Of a stretch of 64,000 bases of DNA, positions 50,531 through 59,233 are shown piece by piece. Positions within the stretch are counted from its first letter, which is position 1. Each line of letters begins with the position of its first letter. The DNA is from Xanthobacteraceae bacterium (GTDB lineage: Bacteria; Pseudomonadota; Alphaproteobacteria; Rhizobiales; Xanthobacteraceae), in assembly GCA_023954195.1 (NCBI GenBank), contig JAMLIK010000001.1:434001-498000 (forward strand). The letters run 5' to 3'. The position numbers were made by a program, and so were the translations under genes. The notes below the pieces were generated by a model, which was given only the letters and a program-made list of their open reading frames with translations, was not told the origin of the DNA and searched no databases.

Positions 50531-51256
50531 CTACCCGCGCGCCCGGTTCTTCCGCGCCATGATGTTGAACGCCTCCACCGCCAGCGAGAAGGTGATGGCG
50601 AAGTAGATGTAGCCGCGCGGGATGTGAAACTCGAAGCCGTCGGCGACCAGCGCCACGCCGATCAGCACCAGGAACGCCAGCGCCAGCATCTTGGTGGTCG
50701 GGTGCTCGGCGACGAAACGCGCCACCGGCCCGGACGATACGTACATGATGATGCAGGCGATGACGACGGCCGCGATCATGATTTCCAGATCCTTGGCCAT
50801 GCCGATCGCGGTGATGATGGAGTCCAGCGAGAACACCAGATCGACGATGATGATCTGCACGATGACCCAGAAGAACGCCGTCCCCGGCCCCCGCGGCGCG
50901 CCGGTCTCCGCCGCCTCCCGCGCCTCGACCTCGCCGTGGATCTCGTGGGTCGCCTTGGCGATCAGGAACAGGCCGCCGCCGATCAGGATCAGGTCGCGCC
51001 AGGAGAAGCCGTTGCCGAGAATCGTGAACACCGGCTGGGTGAGGCCGATCAGCCACACCAGCACGCTGAGCAGCGCAATGCGGAACACCAGCGCCAGCGT
51101 CAGGCCGATCCGGCGCGCACGGGTCGCCCGCGGCTCCGGGATGCGCGACACCAGCACCGAGAGGAAAATGACGTTGTCGATGCCGAGGACGATTTCAAGC
51201 GCGGTCAGCGTCAACAGCGCGGCCCAGGCTTCCGGGCTGCTCAACAGCTCAATCAT
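50531..51256 (-). CDS. TerC-family integral membrane protein
   Basis: The protein has 241 residues with about seven membrane spans. The acidic membrane motif ALEIVLGIDNVIFLSVL and its second copy IVDLVFSLDSIITAIGM are the TerC hallmarks, thought to bind metal ions such as manganese. The start overlaps the upstream pcs stop by 8 bp (ATGATTGA), so the two genes are coupled. Members are implicated in metal export or tellurite resistance. Confidence 0.92.
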   Translation of the reverse strand: MIELLSSPEAWAALLTLTALEIVLGIDNVIFLSVLVSRIPEPRATRARRIGLTLALVFRIALLSVLVWLIGLTQPVFTILGNGFSWRDLILIGGGLFLIAKATHEIHGEVEAREAAETGAPRGPGTAFFWVIVQIIIVDLVFSLDSIITAIGMAKDLEIMIAAVVIACIIMYVSSGPVARFVAEHPTTKMLALAFLVLIGVALVADGFEFHIPRGYIYFAITFSLAVEAFNIMARKNRARG

Positions 51257-51983
51257 GTTTGGCGGCCCCGAACAGGCGGATGAGGAAATCGGCGAGGACG
51301 ACATAGAGGCCGATCGCGCAAAGCGCGGCGGTAACCGGTGGCGGGACGTTGAAATCCGCCATCAGCGCGACCACCCCCAGCACCGCCCATATCGCCATCA
51401 ACGCCAGATTGAATTTACGGAAACGCACGACACGCACCGGATGCAGCACATGGATCGGCGCGAAGGTCAGCACGATCAGGACGGCCATCGCCAGGGTCGA
51501 AAGCCATGGCGATGGCCGTAACAGAAACAGATAAAACGCGGCCGCGTTCCACAACGCCGGAAATCCGCGAAAATAATTATCGGCGGTCTTCATCCGCCGG
51601 TCGGCGAAATACAACGCGCTGGTGACGACGATGCCCACCCCGATCAGGGCTGCCGCGACCGGCGGCAGCAGGCGGCTGGCGGCGATGGCGTAGGCCGGGA
51701 CGAAGACATAGGTGAGAAAGTCGACCACCAGATCGAGCGTCTCGCCGGACCACCGCGGCTGCGCGGCGGCGACGTCGAGGCGGCGCGCCAACGGCCCGTC
51801 CACGGCGTCGACGACCAGCGCCACGCCGAGCCACCCGAACATCGCCGCCCAGTGCTCGCGCACCGCCTCCATCAGCGCGATCAGGGCGATGCCGGCTCCC
51901 AGCGCCGTGAGCACATGAACGCCGAACGCCGCCCGACGGCGGGCCGGGGTCGATATCGAAGGTGGGGTGTCCGCGGAGGGCAT
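51249..51983 (-). CDS. pcs: Phosphatidylcholine synthase
   Basis: The protein has 244 residues, an integral membrane CDP-alcohol phosphotransferase. The motif DAVDGPLARRLDVAAA followed by G-x-x-x-D-x-x-x-D in SGETLDLVVDFLTYVFVPAY has the Pcs-specific context. It condenses CDP-diacylglycerol and choline to phosphatidylcholine, a lipid pathway typical of plant- or host-associated alphaproteobacteria. It overlaps terC at its 3' end. Confidence 0.9.
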   Translation of the reverse strand: MPSADTPPSISTPARRRAAFGVHVLTALGAGIALIALMEAVREHWAAMFGWLGVALVVDAVDGPLARRLDVAAAQPRWSGETLDLVVDFLTYVFVPAYAIAASRLLPPVAAALIGVGIVVTSALYFADRRMKTADNYFRGFPALWNAAAFYLFLLRPSPWLSTLAMAVLIVLTFAPIHVLHPVRVVRFRKFNLALMAIWAVLGVVALMADFNVPPPVTAALCAIGLYVVLADFLIRLFGAAKHD

Positions 51984-52115
51984 TTGCGGGGCCACGTTTA
52001 ACAGGATTTTCGCGCCGTTGCATCCCCGGCCTTGCGGCGATCCGCCGCGCACGGTTGCGCGAGCCGCCTTGCATTTCGGCCGCCGAATACCGATTGTCCC
52101 GTCGAGGACAGCACC

Positions 52116-53363
52116 ATGACCAACCCGACCATAGACCAGACCTTCCACGACGCCATCGTGATCGGCGGCGGGCCGGTCGGCCTCGCCACGGCCATCGCGC
52201 TGGCGGAGGCCGGCGTCGGCGTGGCGCTGGTCGCCGCCCAAAAGCCCTATCCGGACAACCGGACCACGGCGCTGCTCGGCCCCACCATCGATTTCCTCGA
52301 ACGGCTCGACGTCTGGCGGCGGTGCGCCGACAACGCCACGCCGCTGCGCGCGATGCGGCTGGTGGACGCGACCGAGCGCCTGATCCGCGCGCCGGAGGTG
52401 CGCTTTGACGCCGACGAGATCGGCCTGGAGGCGTTTGGCTACAATATCGAGAACCGGCGGCTGGTGGCGGCGCTGGAAGCACGCGCCGGCGAGATCGCGA
52501 ATATCGCGCGCCATGACGACGAAGCCGCCGGCGTCGAGATCGATGCCGATGGCGTCATGGTGCGGACCCGCGACGGCGCGACGCTGCGGGGCCGGCTCAT
52601 TGCCGGCGCCGACGGCCGCCAGTCGATCTGCCGCGCCACCGCCGGCATCGATGTCGATCGCCGGCCGTTGCGGCAGACCGCGCTGACCTTCAACATCGCC
52701 CATGCCCGGCCGCATCGTGACACCTCGACCGAGTTTCACACCGCCGGCGGTCCGTGCGTGTTCGTGCCGCTGCAAGGCGACCGCTCCAGCGTGGTGTGGG
52801 TGACGACGCCGAATGACGCCGCGCGGCTGACGGCGCTGTCCGACGACGCGCTGGCGATGGAAGCCGAGCGGACGATGCAGTCCATCCTCGGCCGCGTCAC
52901 CGTCGAACCCGGCCGGCACTCGTTTCCGCTGGCGATCGAGCAGCCGCGCCGCTTCGCCCGCAACCGCGTCGTGCTGGTCGGCGAGGCCGCGCATGTGCTG
53001 CCGCCGATCGGCGCGCAGGGACTCAACCTCGGCCTGCGCGACGCCGACGACATCGCGCGCATCGTCGCGGATGCGGCCGCGCGGGGCGAGGACATCGGCG
53101 GCGACGCCGCCCTCGCCCGCTTCGACCGCGAGCGGCGCGGCGACATCGCCAGCCGCACGCTGGCGATCGATCTCGCCAACCGCTCGCTGCTCAGCGATTT
53201 CCTGCCGATCCAGATCGCCCGCGCGGCCGGGCTGCATCTGCTGAGCGGCGTCGGCCCGCTGCGCCGCCTCGCCATGCGCGAGGGATTGTCGCCGTCATGG
53301 CGGCGGCCGCATGCGTCCCACGCGGATCAAAATGCGCCTCACGCGGATCAAAACGCCAGATAG
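52116..53363 (+). CDS. UbiH/Coq6-family FAD monooxygenase
   Basis: The protein has 415 residues. FAD motifs: DAIVIGGGPVGLATAIALAE at the N-terminus, AGADGRQS in the middle, and RVVLVGEAAHVLPPIGAQGL followed by NLGLRDADD near residue 300. The GEAAHxxPPIGAQGLNLG block is specific for ubiquinone-ring hydroxylases. The last 20 residues contain a short duplicated stretch (HADQNA twice) and probably lie outside the fold. The 3' end overlaps the convergent AEC transporter gene by 16 bp. Confidence 0.93.
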   Translation: MTNPTIDQTFHDAIVIGGGPVGLATAIALAEAGVGVALVAAQKPYPDNRTTALLGPTIDFLERLDVWRRCADNATPLRAMRLVDATERLIRAPEVRFDADEIGLEAFGYNIENRRLVAALEARAGEIANIARHDDEAAGVEIDADGVMVRTRDGATLRGRLIAGADGRQSICRATAGIDVDRRPLRQTALTFNIAHARPHRDTSTEFHTAGGPCVFVPLQGDRSSVVWVTTPNDAARLTALSDDALAMEAERTMQSILGRVTVEPGRHSFPLAIEQPRRFARNRVVLVGEAAHVLPPIGAQGLNLGLRDADDIARIVADAAARGEDIGGDAALARFDRERRGDIASRTLAIDLANRSLLSDFLPIQIARAAGLHLLSGVGPLRRLAMREGLSPSWRRPHASHADQNAPHADQNAR

Positions 53364-54298
53364 CCGCTCTTGAGCAGCCACATCGCGGTGGTCAGCGTCA
53401 CCACCGAGGCCAGCGTCCCCAGCATCACCGCCGCCGACGCGGCCTCCGTCCAGGTGTCGTATTGCCGGGCGATTACGAAGACGTTGAGCGCCGGCGGCAG
53501 CGAGGCCATCAGCACGGCGGTCGCCGCCCATTCCGGCGTGAACGGGCCGAGCCACCAGATCAGGCCGAACGCCAGCACCGGGTGAACCACCAGCTTGATC
53601 GCGACCAGGCCCCGCAACTCCCACGGCACCCGGCCGAACGGGCGCAGCGCCACCGTCACGCCGAGCACGAACAGCGCCACCGGCGCGGCCGAATTTTGCA
53701 GGAACTGCAACACCCCGTCGACAGCCACCGGCATCTGGATCCGCAGCGCCGCCGCCGCCACTCCGCAATAGACCGCGACGATCAGGGGGTGGAGCGCGAT
53801 TTCCTTGGCCACGAACCACAGCGTCGGCAGCAGCGGCCGCCGCGCGCCGTCGGTCAGCGCCATCAGCACCGGGACCACCGTGAACAGGAAAATGCTGTCG
53901 AAGCAGAAGATCAGCGCGGTCGGCACCGCCGATTTCAGCCCGAACACCGCCAGCGCCAGTCCCGGCCCCATATAGCCGATATTGCCGTAGCCGCCGGCGA
54001 GCCCGGCCATCGCCGCCTGCCGCAGCGGCAGCCGCCCGACCAGCCGCGCCACCACGACCGACAGCGTGAACGCGCCGGCGGTCGCGAGCGTCGTCGCCAC
54101 CACGAACGGCAGGTTGTTGAGTTCCTCGAACGGGGTCTTCGAGACGATGCGGAAGAACAACGCCGGCAGCGACACGTACAGCACGTAGAAATTCATCCAG
54201 GCGAGGCCGCTTTCCGGCAGGCCGCGATACTTGCCGCAGGCGAAGCCGATGAAAATCAATCCAAAGTAGGGCAGCGCCAGGTTGAGAATGTCGATCAT
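53348..54298 (-). CDS. AEC-family (auxin-efflux-carrier-like) transporter
   Basis: The protein has 316 residues with about ten hydrophobic segments. LNLALPYFGLIFIGFACGKY at the start, GGYGNIGYMGPGLALAVFG in the centre (the crossed, glycine/asparagine-rich helix) and VALFVLGVTVALRPFGRVP are typical of AEC/MdcF proteins. Substrates are small organic acids or similar and are not predictable here. Confidence 0.92.
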   Translation of the reverse strand: MIDILNLALPYFGLIFIGFACGKYRGLPESGLAWMNFYVLYVSLPALFFRIVSKTPFEELNNLPFVVATTLATAGAFTLSVVVARLVGRLPLRQAAMAGLAGGYGNIGYMGPGLALAVFGLKSAVPTALIFCFDSIFLFTVVPVLMALTDGARRPLLPTLWFVAKEIALHPLIVAVYCGVAAAALRIQMPVAVDGVLQFLQNSAAPVALFVLGVTVALRPFGRVPWELRGLVAIKLVVHPVLAFGLIWWLGPFTPEWAATAVLMASLPPALNVFVIARQYDTWTEAASAAVMLGTLASVVTLTTAMWLLKSGYLAF

Positions 54299-54415
54299 GA
54301 AGCGGTGTTTCCGCGCAATTCGGGGCTGAAATGGTGATGTGGCGCTTTCCCGCGCCGGTCAGGCCGGAGCTTTTGGCTCTAGCATCGGCCACAATCCTGG
54401 TCTATTCGACAGGAC

Positions 54416-54748
54416 ATGACAAAGATGCGGATCGCCAAATTTCAGATCGGTCAGATCGTCAAGCACCGGATTTTCTCGTTCCGGGGGGTGATTTTCGACA
54501 TCGATCCGGAATTCGCCAACACCGAGGAATGGTGGCTGGCGATTCCCGAACAGGTTCGCCCGCGCAAGGACCAGCCGTTCTATCACCTGCTGGCCGAGAA
54601 CGCCGAGTCGGAATACATCGCCTACGTCTCCGAGCAGAACCTGTTGCCCGACGAGTCCGGCGAGCCGGTGCGTCACTCCCAGGTCGCCGAGATTTTCATC
54701 AAGGACAAGACCGGCGGCTACCGCCCGCGCAACACCTCGCTGAACTGA
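54416..54748 (+). CDS. hspQ: HspQ (hemimethylated-DNA-binding YccV-like) protein
   Basis: The protein has 110 residues. FQIGQIVKHRIFSFRGVIFD and DPEFANTEEWWLAIP, followed by RPRKDQPFYHLLAEN and AYVSEQNLLPDE, match HspQ throughout. In enterobacteria it is a heat-induced specificity factor for Lon. AGGAC lies just before the ATG at 54416. It is convergent with the IalB gene, with which it shares a bidirectional terminator. Confidence 0.94.
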   Translation: MTKMRIAKFQIGQIVKHRIFSFRGVIFDIDPEFANTEEWWLAIPEQVRPRKDQPFYHLLAENAESEYIAYVSEQNLLPDESGEPVRHSQVAEIFIKDKTGGYRPRNTSLN

Positions 54749-54796
54749 CACGGGCCGCGCCCGGCTCAACCAATGCGCGGCGCATCGATCCTCATG

Positions 54797-54827
54797 AAAA
54801 AAGGCGCTCCTCGCGGAGCGCCTTTTT
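54797..54827. terminator. Bidirectional intrinsic terminator between hspQ and ialB
   Basis: GGCGCTCC-TCGC-GGAGCGCC is flanked by six A on the left and five T on the right, so it works for both convergent genes. Confidence 0.93.
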
Positions 54828-54850
54828 CGTCGCGGTCGCGGGGACCGGGT

Positions 54851-55651
54851 TTACTGCTTGGCGGCCGGCGGTGTCGCGGCGGCTCCCGCTCCGGCGGCCG
54901 GCTGTTGCGCTTCCAGCTTGGCGCGCGCCTCGGCGGCCCGCTTCTGCAATTCCTCTTGCAGCTTCTTCTGGGTTTCCTCGAACACCTTCGGATCGGTCGG
55001 CGGCCCGTCGTAAGCCTTGGCGAACTCCGCCAGCGGCAGCGGCAGCGTCAGCGGCGCGCCGTTGGAATTGATTGCCTGAACAATGAGATTCTGGCCCTTC
55101 CTCAAGTGATTAATCATGTCCGGCGTGACTTCGTAATCGGACATGCAGCCGTTGGCGAAGCAGATCACGTAGGGGCTCTGCATCGGCGGGTTGTTATCGA
55201 TGATGATGCGGGTGCCGTGAACCAGCTGCATGCCGAGCGGCAGCGTGACCCGGAGAATCTTCTTGGGCTCGCCTTCCGGCTCGATAATCACCGCGGCGAT
55301 CACCGGCTGGCCCGACTCGATGCGGCCGTCCTTGCCGGTGAAGCAAACCTGCTTGGCGTTGGCTTCCTGCCCCTTGAGGCAGAACTTGGTCCACGGCGCG
55401 TAGATCAACTGCACCTGCTGTTGCTGCTCCTGCGCGGCCGGCGCGGGCGCCGCGGCCGGCTGCTCGGCGGCCTTGGGAGCCGCCTTCGGCGCCGCCTTGC
55501 CGCTGGACTTGGCCTTCGGCTGGTGCTGGGCCGGCGCCGCCGGCTGCTGGGCATGGGCAGCGGGAACGAACGCCATCGCGGCCAGTGCCGCCGCCGCCGT
55601 CGCGCCTCGCCCGCCCCGCCAGGCCCGGACGGCCATATCGGTGAAATTCAT
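54851..55651 (-). CDS. Invasion-associated locus B (IalB) family protein
   Basis: The protein has 266 residues. A signal peptide (cleavage near AHA-QQ) is followed by a Pro/Ala/Lys-rich linker of about 45 residues. The IalB domain has WTKFCLKGQEANAKQVCFTG, RVTLPLGMQLVHGTRI and YVICFANGCMSDYEVTPDMI; its four cysteines probably form two disulphides. The C-terminus is a charged helix. IalB of Bartonella helps red-cell entry, but in environmental relatives it is a general periplasmic protein. Confidence 0.93.
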   Translation of the reverse strand: MNFTDMAVRAWRGGRGATAAAALAAMAFVPAAHAQQPAAPAQHQPKAKSSGKAAPKAAPKAAEQPAAAPAPAAQEQQQQVQLIYAPWTKFCLKGQEANAKQVCFTGKDGRIESGQPVIAAVIIEPEGEPKKILRVTLPLGMQLVHGTRIIIDNNPPMQSPYVICFANGCMSDYEVTPDMINHLRKGQNLIVQAINSNGAPLTLPLPLAEFAKAYDGPPTDPKVFEETQKKLQEELQKRAAEARAKLEAQQPAAGAGAAATPPAAKQ

Positions 55652-55879
55652 CGCGGAAAACCCTTTCTCGAATGGCGGCGTCCGAACCCGCGCCAGAACG
55701 CCCGCCTCAACTCTTGCGCTGCCGTTTCCCGGTCAAATGCGGCCGTTGAGTGACCGACGATGGCCCTACGGATCAAAAGTACGCCTTCAATACAGCGGCG
55801 AACAAAAAGATCAATGCCGGGACCTGGTGTTTGGCACCCGGCCGGGGCCGAAGCATGGCGGCTGTGTTAAATTTAATCC

Positions 55880-57748
55880 GTGACGGGACTCGAATCATCA
55901 CGGCAGGCGCGGCTTCCCGCGCTGCGGCGGCTTGCGGGCGGCCTGCGGCGCACGGGCCTCGCGGTTCTCGCGGCCGCCCTGGTGGCGGGGAGCGGCGGCG
56001 CGGCGGCCGAGGCAAGCCACGGCATCGCCATGCACGGGGCGCCGGCGCTGGCCTTAGGCTTCACCCACATGCCCTATGCCAATCCCGACGCCCCCAAGGG
56101 CGGACGGCTGGTTCAGGGTGTCAGCGGCACCTTCGACAGCCTCAATCCGTTCATCGTGCGCGGGCTGGCGGTGCAGCAGATTCGCGGCTTCGTGATCGAG
56201 AGCCTGATGGCGCGCGGCCAGGACGAGCCCTTCACGCTTTACGGCCTGCTGGCGGAGCGGATCGAGACCGACGACGCGCGCACCTTCGTCACCTTCCACC
56301 TCAACCCCCGCGCGCGCTTTTCCGATGGCCGGCCGGTCCGCGCCGCCGACGTGCTGTTTTCCTGGCGATTGCTGCGCGACAAGGGCCGTCCCAACCATCG
56401 CCTCTACTACGCCAAGGTGACCCGCGCCGACGCGATCGACGATCTCACCGTACGGTTTGAGTTCGGCGGCGCGGCCGATCGCGAACTGCCGCTGATCCTC
56501 GGCCTGATGCCGGTGCTGCCGCGACACGCCGTCGATGTCGCGACCTTCGAAAACACCTCGATGGCCCCGCCGCTCGGCTCCGGCCCCTATCGCGTCACGG
56601 CGGTCGCCCCCGGCAGCAGCGTGACGCTGACCCGCGACCCGAACTATTGGGGGCGCGACCTGCCGGTCAACCGGGGCTTTTGGAACTTCGACACGATCCG
56701 GCTCGATTTCTACCGCGACGCCAACAGCCAGTTCGAAGCTTTTACACGGGGTCTCTATGATTTCCGTGTCGAGACCGAGCCGCTGCGCTGGCACAGCGGC
56801 TACGACCTGCCGGCGGTGAAATCCGGCAAGATCGTCCGCGACGTCATCAGGCCAGGCGTGCCGAATCCGACGGAATTTCTGGTCTTCAACACAAGGCGGC
56901 CGATGTTCGCCGACATTCGCATCCGCGAGGCGCTGTCGCTGTTGTACGACTTCGAATGGATCAACCGGAATTATTTCTTTGGCCTCTACGCGCGATCCGC
57001 CGGATTTTTCGCCGGCTCCGAACTTTCCGCCTATGGCCGCCCGGCCGACGCCACCGAGCGCAAACTGCTGGCGCCGTTCGCTGGCAGCGTGCGTCCGGAT
57101 ATCCTCGACGGCAGCTATCGACTGGCTGTTAGCGACGGCTCCGGCCGCGACCGCGCCACGCTGCGCCGCGCATTGGCGCTGCTGGCGCAGGCCGGCTATG
57201 TGCTGAAGAATACGGTGCTGCGCCGTCAGGACGACGGCGCGGCGCTCACCTTTGAAATCCTGGTGACGACGCGCGATCAGGAACGGATCGCGCTGGCCTA
57301 TGCGGCGAGCCTCAGGCGCGCCGGGATCCAGGCCGTCGTGCGCGCCGTCGACGCCGTGCAGTTCGACCAGCGCCGCATCGGCTACGACTTCGACATGATC
57401 CCGAACCGCTGGGACCAGTCGCTGTCGCCCGGCAACGAACAGGCGTTCTATTGGGGCAGCGAGGCCGCCGACCATCCGGGGACGCGCAACTACATGGGCG
57501 CGCGGAATCCGGCGATCGACGCCATGATCGCGGCGATGCTGCAAGCGAGCGCCCGGCCCGCCTTCGTCTCGGCGGTGCGCGCGCTCGACCGCGCCCTGAT
57601 TTCAGGCTTCTACGCGATTCCGCTGTACAACATCCGCGAGCAATGGATCGCCCGCTGGAATCGGATACAACGGCCCGCGGCCACGGCGTTGACCGGCTAC
57701 CTGCCGGAAACCTGGTGGTCCGCGCCCCCATCTCCTCCGCGCAGGTAG
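55880..57748 (+). CDS. Family 5 extracellular solute-binding protein (YejA-like), orphan
   Basis: The protein has 622 residues. The signal region (RRTGLAVLAAALVAGSGG, cleavage near AAA-EA) is followed by the YejA-type start HGIAMHGAPAL, then MPYANPDAPKGGRLVQGVSG and FDSLNPF. MAPPLGSGPYRVTAV and YDFEWINRNYFFGLYAR are conserved peptide-binding-protein blocks. It probably binds peptides or similar solutes. The start is GTG 55880 without a good ribosome site. No permease or ATPase genes are adjacent. Only three bases separate it from the next gene. Confidence 0.88.
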   Translation: MTGLESSRQARLPALRRLAGGLRRTGLAVLAAALVAGSGGAAAEASHGIAMHGAPALALGFTHMPYANPDAPKGGRLVQGVSGTFDSLNPFIVRGLAVQQIRGFVIESLMARGQDEPFTLYGLLAERIETDDARTFVTFHLNPRARFSDGRPVRAADVLFSWRLLRDKGRPNHRLYYAKVTRADAIDDLTVRFEFGGAADRELPLILGLMPVLPRHAVDVATFENTSMAPPLGSGPYRVTAVAPGSSVTLTRDPNYWGRDLPVNRGFWNFDTIRLDFYRDANSQFEAFTRGLYDFRVETEPLRWHSGYDLPAVKSGKIVRDVIRPGVPNPTEFLVFNTRRPMFADIRIREALSLLYDFEWINRNYFFGLYARSAGFFAGSELSAYGRPADATERKLLAPFAGSVRPDILDGSYRLAVSDGSGRDRATLRRALALLAQAGYVLKNTVLRRQDDGAALTFEILVTTRDQERIALAYAASLRRAGIQAVVRAVDAVQFDQRRIGYDFDMIPNRWDQSLSPGNEQAFYWGSEAADHPGTRNYMGARNPAIDAMIAAMLQASARPAFVSAVRALDRALISGFYAIPLYNIREQWIARWNRIQRPAATALTGYLPETWWSAPPSPPRR

Positions 57749-57751
57749 ACC

Positions 57752-59221
57752 GTGGTTCAAAACACCGCCTCGCCGACCCTCGATGGCTTGTTCCGCCGCA
57801 TCCTGGCGCGGCAGCCGGAGGCGCTGGCGCTGATCGATCCGCCCGACAAGACGCGGGTCACCGGCGAACCGCCGCTGCGCCTGACCTTCGCGCAGGCCGA
57901 CCGGGCGATTGCCGCGCTCGCGGCCCATTTCATCGCCGCCGGCCTGCCGCCGCATGCGATCATCGCGGTGCAACTCCCCAACACCGTCGAGCACGCGCTG
58001 ACCATCCTCGCCGCGCATCGCGCCGGATTGGTGGTGGCGCTGATGCCGCAGCTGTGGCGGCACGCCGATCTCGCCGTCGCGCTGAACCGCATCGGCGCGC
58101 GCGCCGTGGTCGGCTGTGCCCGGATCGACGGCGTCAGCCATGGCGACCTCATCATGAACGCGGCCGCGGAGGCGTTCTCCGTCCGCCACGTCTTCGGCTT
58201 TGGATCCGATCTGCCCGCGGGCATGATGCCGCTCGACGATCTGGTCACGGGTGACGGCGCGGCCGCCGCGCCGCCGCCGCTCGATGCCCGCGCGGCGGCG
58301 CTTGTCAGCTTCGATGTCGCCGGCGACGGATTGATCGCGGTGCCGCGAACCCACCTCAACCTGATTTCGGGCGGGCTCGCGATTTTCCTCGAAAGCGGCA
58401 TGGCGCCGGGCGGCACGCTTCTCACCGCGCAATGCATGGGATCGTTCGCTGGCCTCGCCGCGACGCTGGCCTGCTGGCTGTTGAGCGGCGGCACGCTGGC
58501 GCTGCATCACCCGTTCGACGGCGAGGTGCTGGAGCAGCAACTCGTCGAGTTGAAGTGCGACACGCTGGTCTGTCCCGCCGCGCTGGCGATGCGGCTCGGC
58601 GGGAACGAGGGCACGCCGCGCAACGTGATCGCGCTGTGGCGCACGCCGGAACAGGTCGCTTCCAGTCCGGTCTGGCCGCACGGACAGACCCGGCTGACCG
58701 ATGTCTACGTATTCGGCGAGGCCGGCCTGTTCAGCGCGCGCCGGGCTGCCGACGGCGCGCCCGCCGCGATCATGCCGGGCCCCTTCGGGGCGCCGCGCGA
58801 CGACGCGCAATCGCCGGTCGCCGGCGAGGCGCTTTTGACCGAAGCCGGGACGCTGGCCTTGCGCGGCTCGATGGTGCCGCTCGCGGCCTACGCGCCGCCC
58901 GGCCGTTCCGCGCCGCCGGCTGACCATGTCGATACCGGCTACGCCGCCCGGCTCGATCGCGCCACCGGCGCTGTCTGCATCACCGCGCCGCCGCCCGGCA
59001 TCATGGCGGTCGGCGGCTACCGGTTCCGGGCCGACGACCTGCTCGCCTGGGCCCGGCGGCTCGGCGACGGCGCGATGCTGACGGCGCTGCCGGACCGCCT
59101 CAGCGGCCACCGCCTCGCCGGCCGCGCCGACGACAACGCCGGCGCGCGCGCGGCCCTCGCCGGACTTGGCCTCAATCCGCTGATGGTCGAAGCGTTTCGC
59201 GACCGCGACGGCCCGGACTGA
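57752..59221 (+). CDS. Acyl-CoA-synthetase-like protein lacking catalytic motifs
   Basis: The protein has 489 residues with the overall layout of an AMP-forming ligase (LTFAQADRAIAALAAHFIAA, VQLPNTVEHALTILAAHRAG, then DTGYAARLD). At the site of the phosphate loop (normally TSGTTGxPKG) it has SFDVAGDGLIAVPRTHLN, without the Thr/Ser run or the Lys. The C-terminal hinge and catalytic Lys region (DRxKD, PRTxSGK) is also not found. It is therefore unlikely to adenylate acids in the usual way, and may be a pseudoenzyme or bind a ligand. Start GTG 57752, three bases after the solute-binding gene. Confidence 0.75.
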   Translation: MVQNTASPTLDGLFRRILARQPEALALIDPPDKTRVTGEPPLRLTFAQADRAIAALAAHFIAAGLPPHAIIAVQLPNTVEHALTILAAHRAGLVVALMPQLWRHADLAVALNRIGARAVVGCARIDGVSHGDLIMNAAAEAFSVRHVFGFGSDLPAGMMPLDDLVTGDGAAAAPPPLDARAAALVSFDVAGDGLIAVPRTHLNLISGGLAIFLESGMAPGGTLLTAQCMGSFAGLAATLACWLLSGGTLALHHPFDGEVLEQQLVELKCDTLVCPAALAMRLGGNEGTPRNVIALWRTPEQVASSPVWPHGQTRLTDVYVFGEAGLFSARRAADGAPAAIMPGPFGAPRDDAQSPVAGEALLTEAGTLALRGSMVPLAAYAPPGRSAPPADHVDTGYAARLDRATGAVCITAPPPGIMAVGGYRFRADDLLAWARRLGDGAMLTALPDRLSGHRLAGRADDNAGARAALAGLGLNPLMVEAFRDRDGPD

Positions 59222-59233
59222 TCGCGCGACCGT

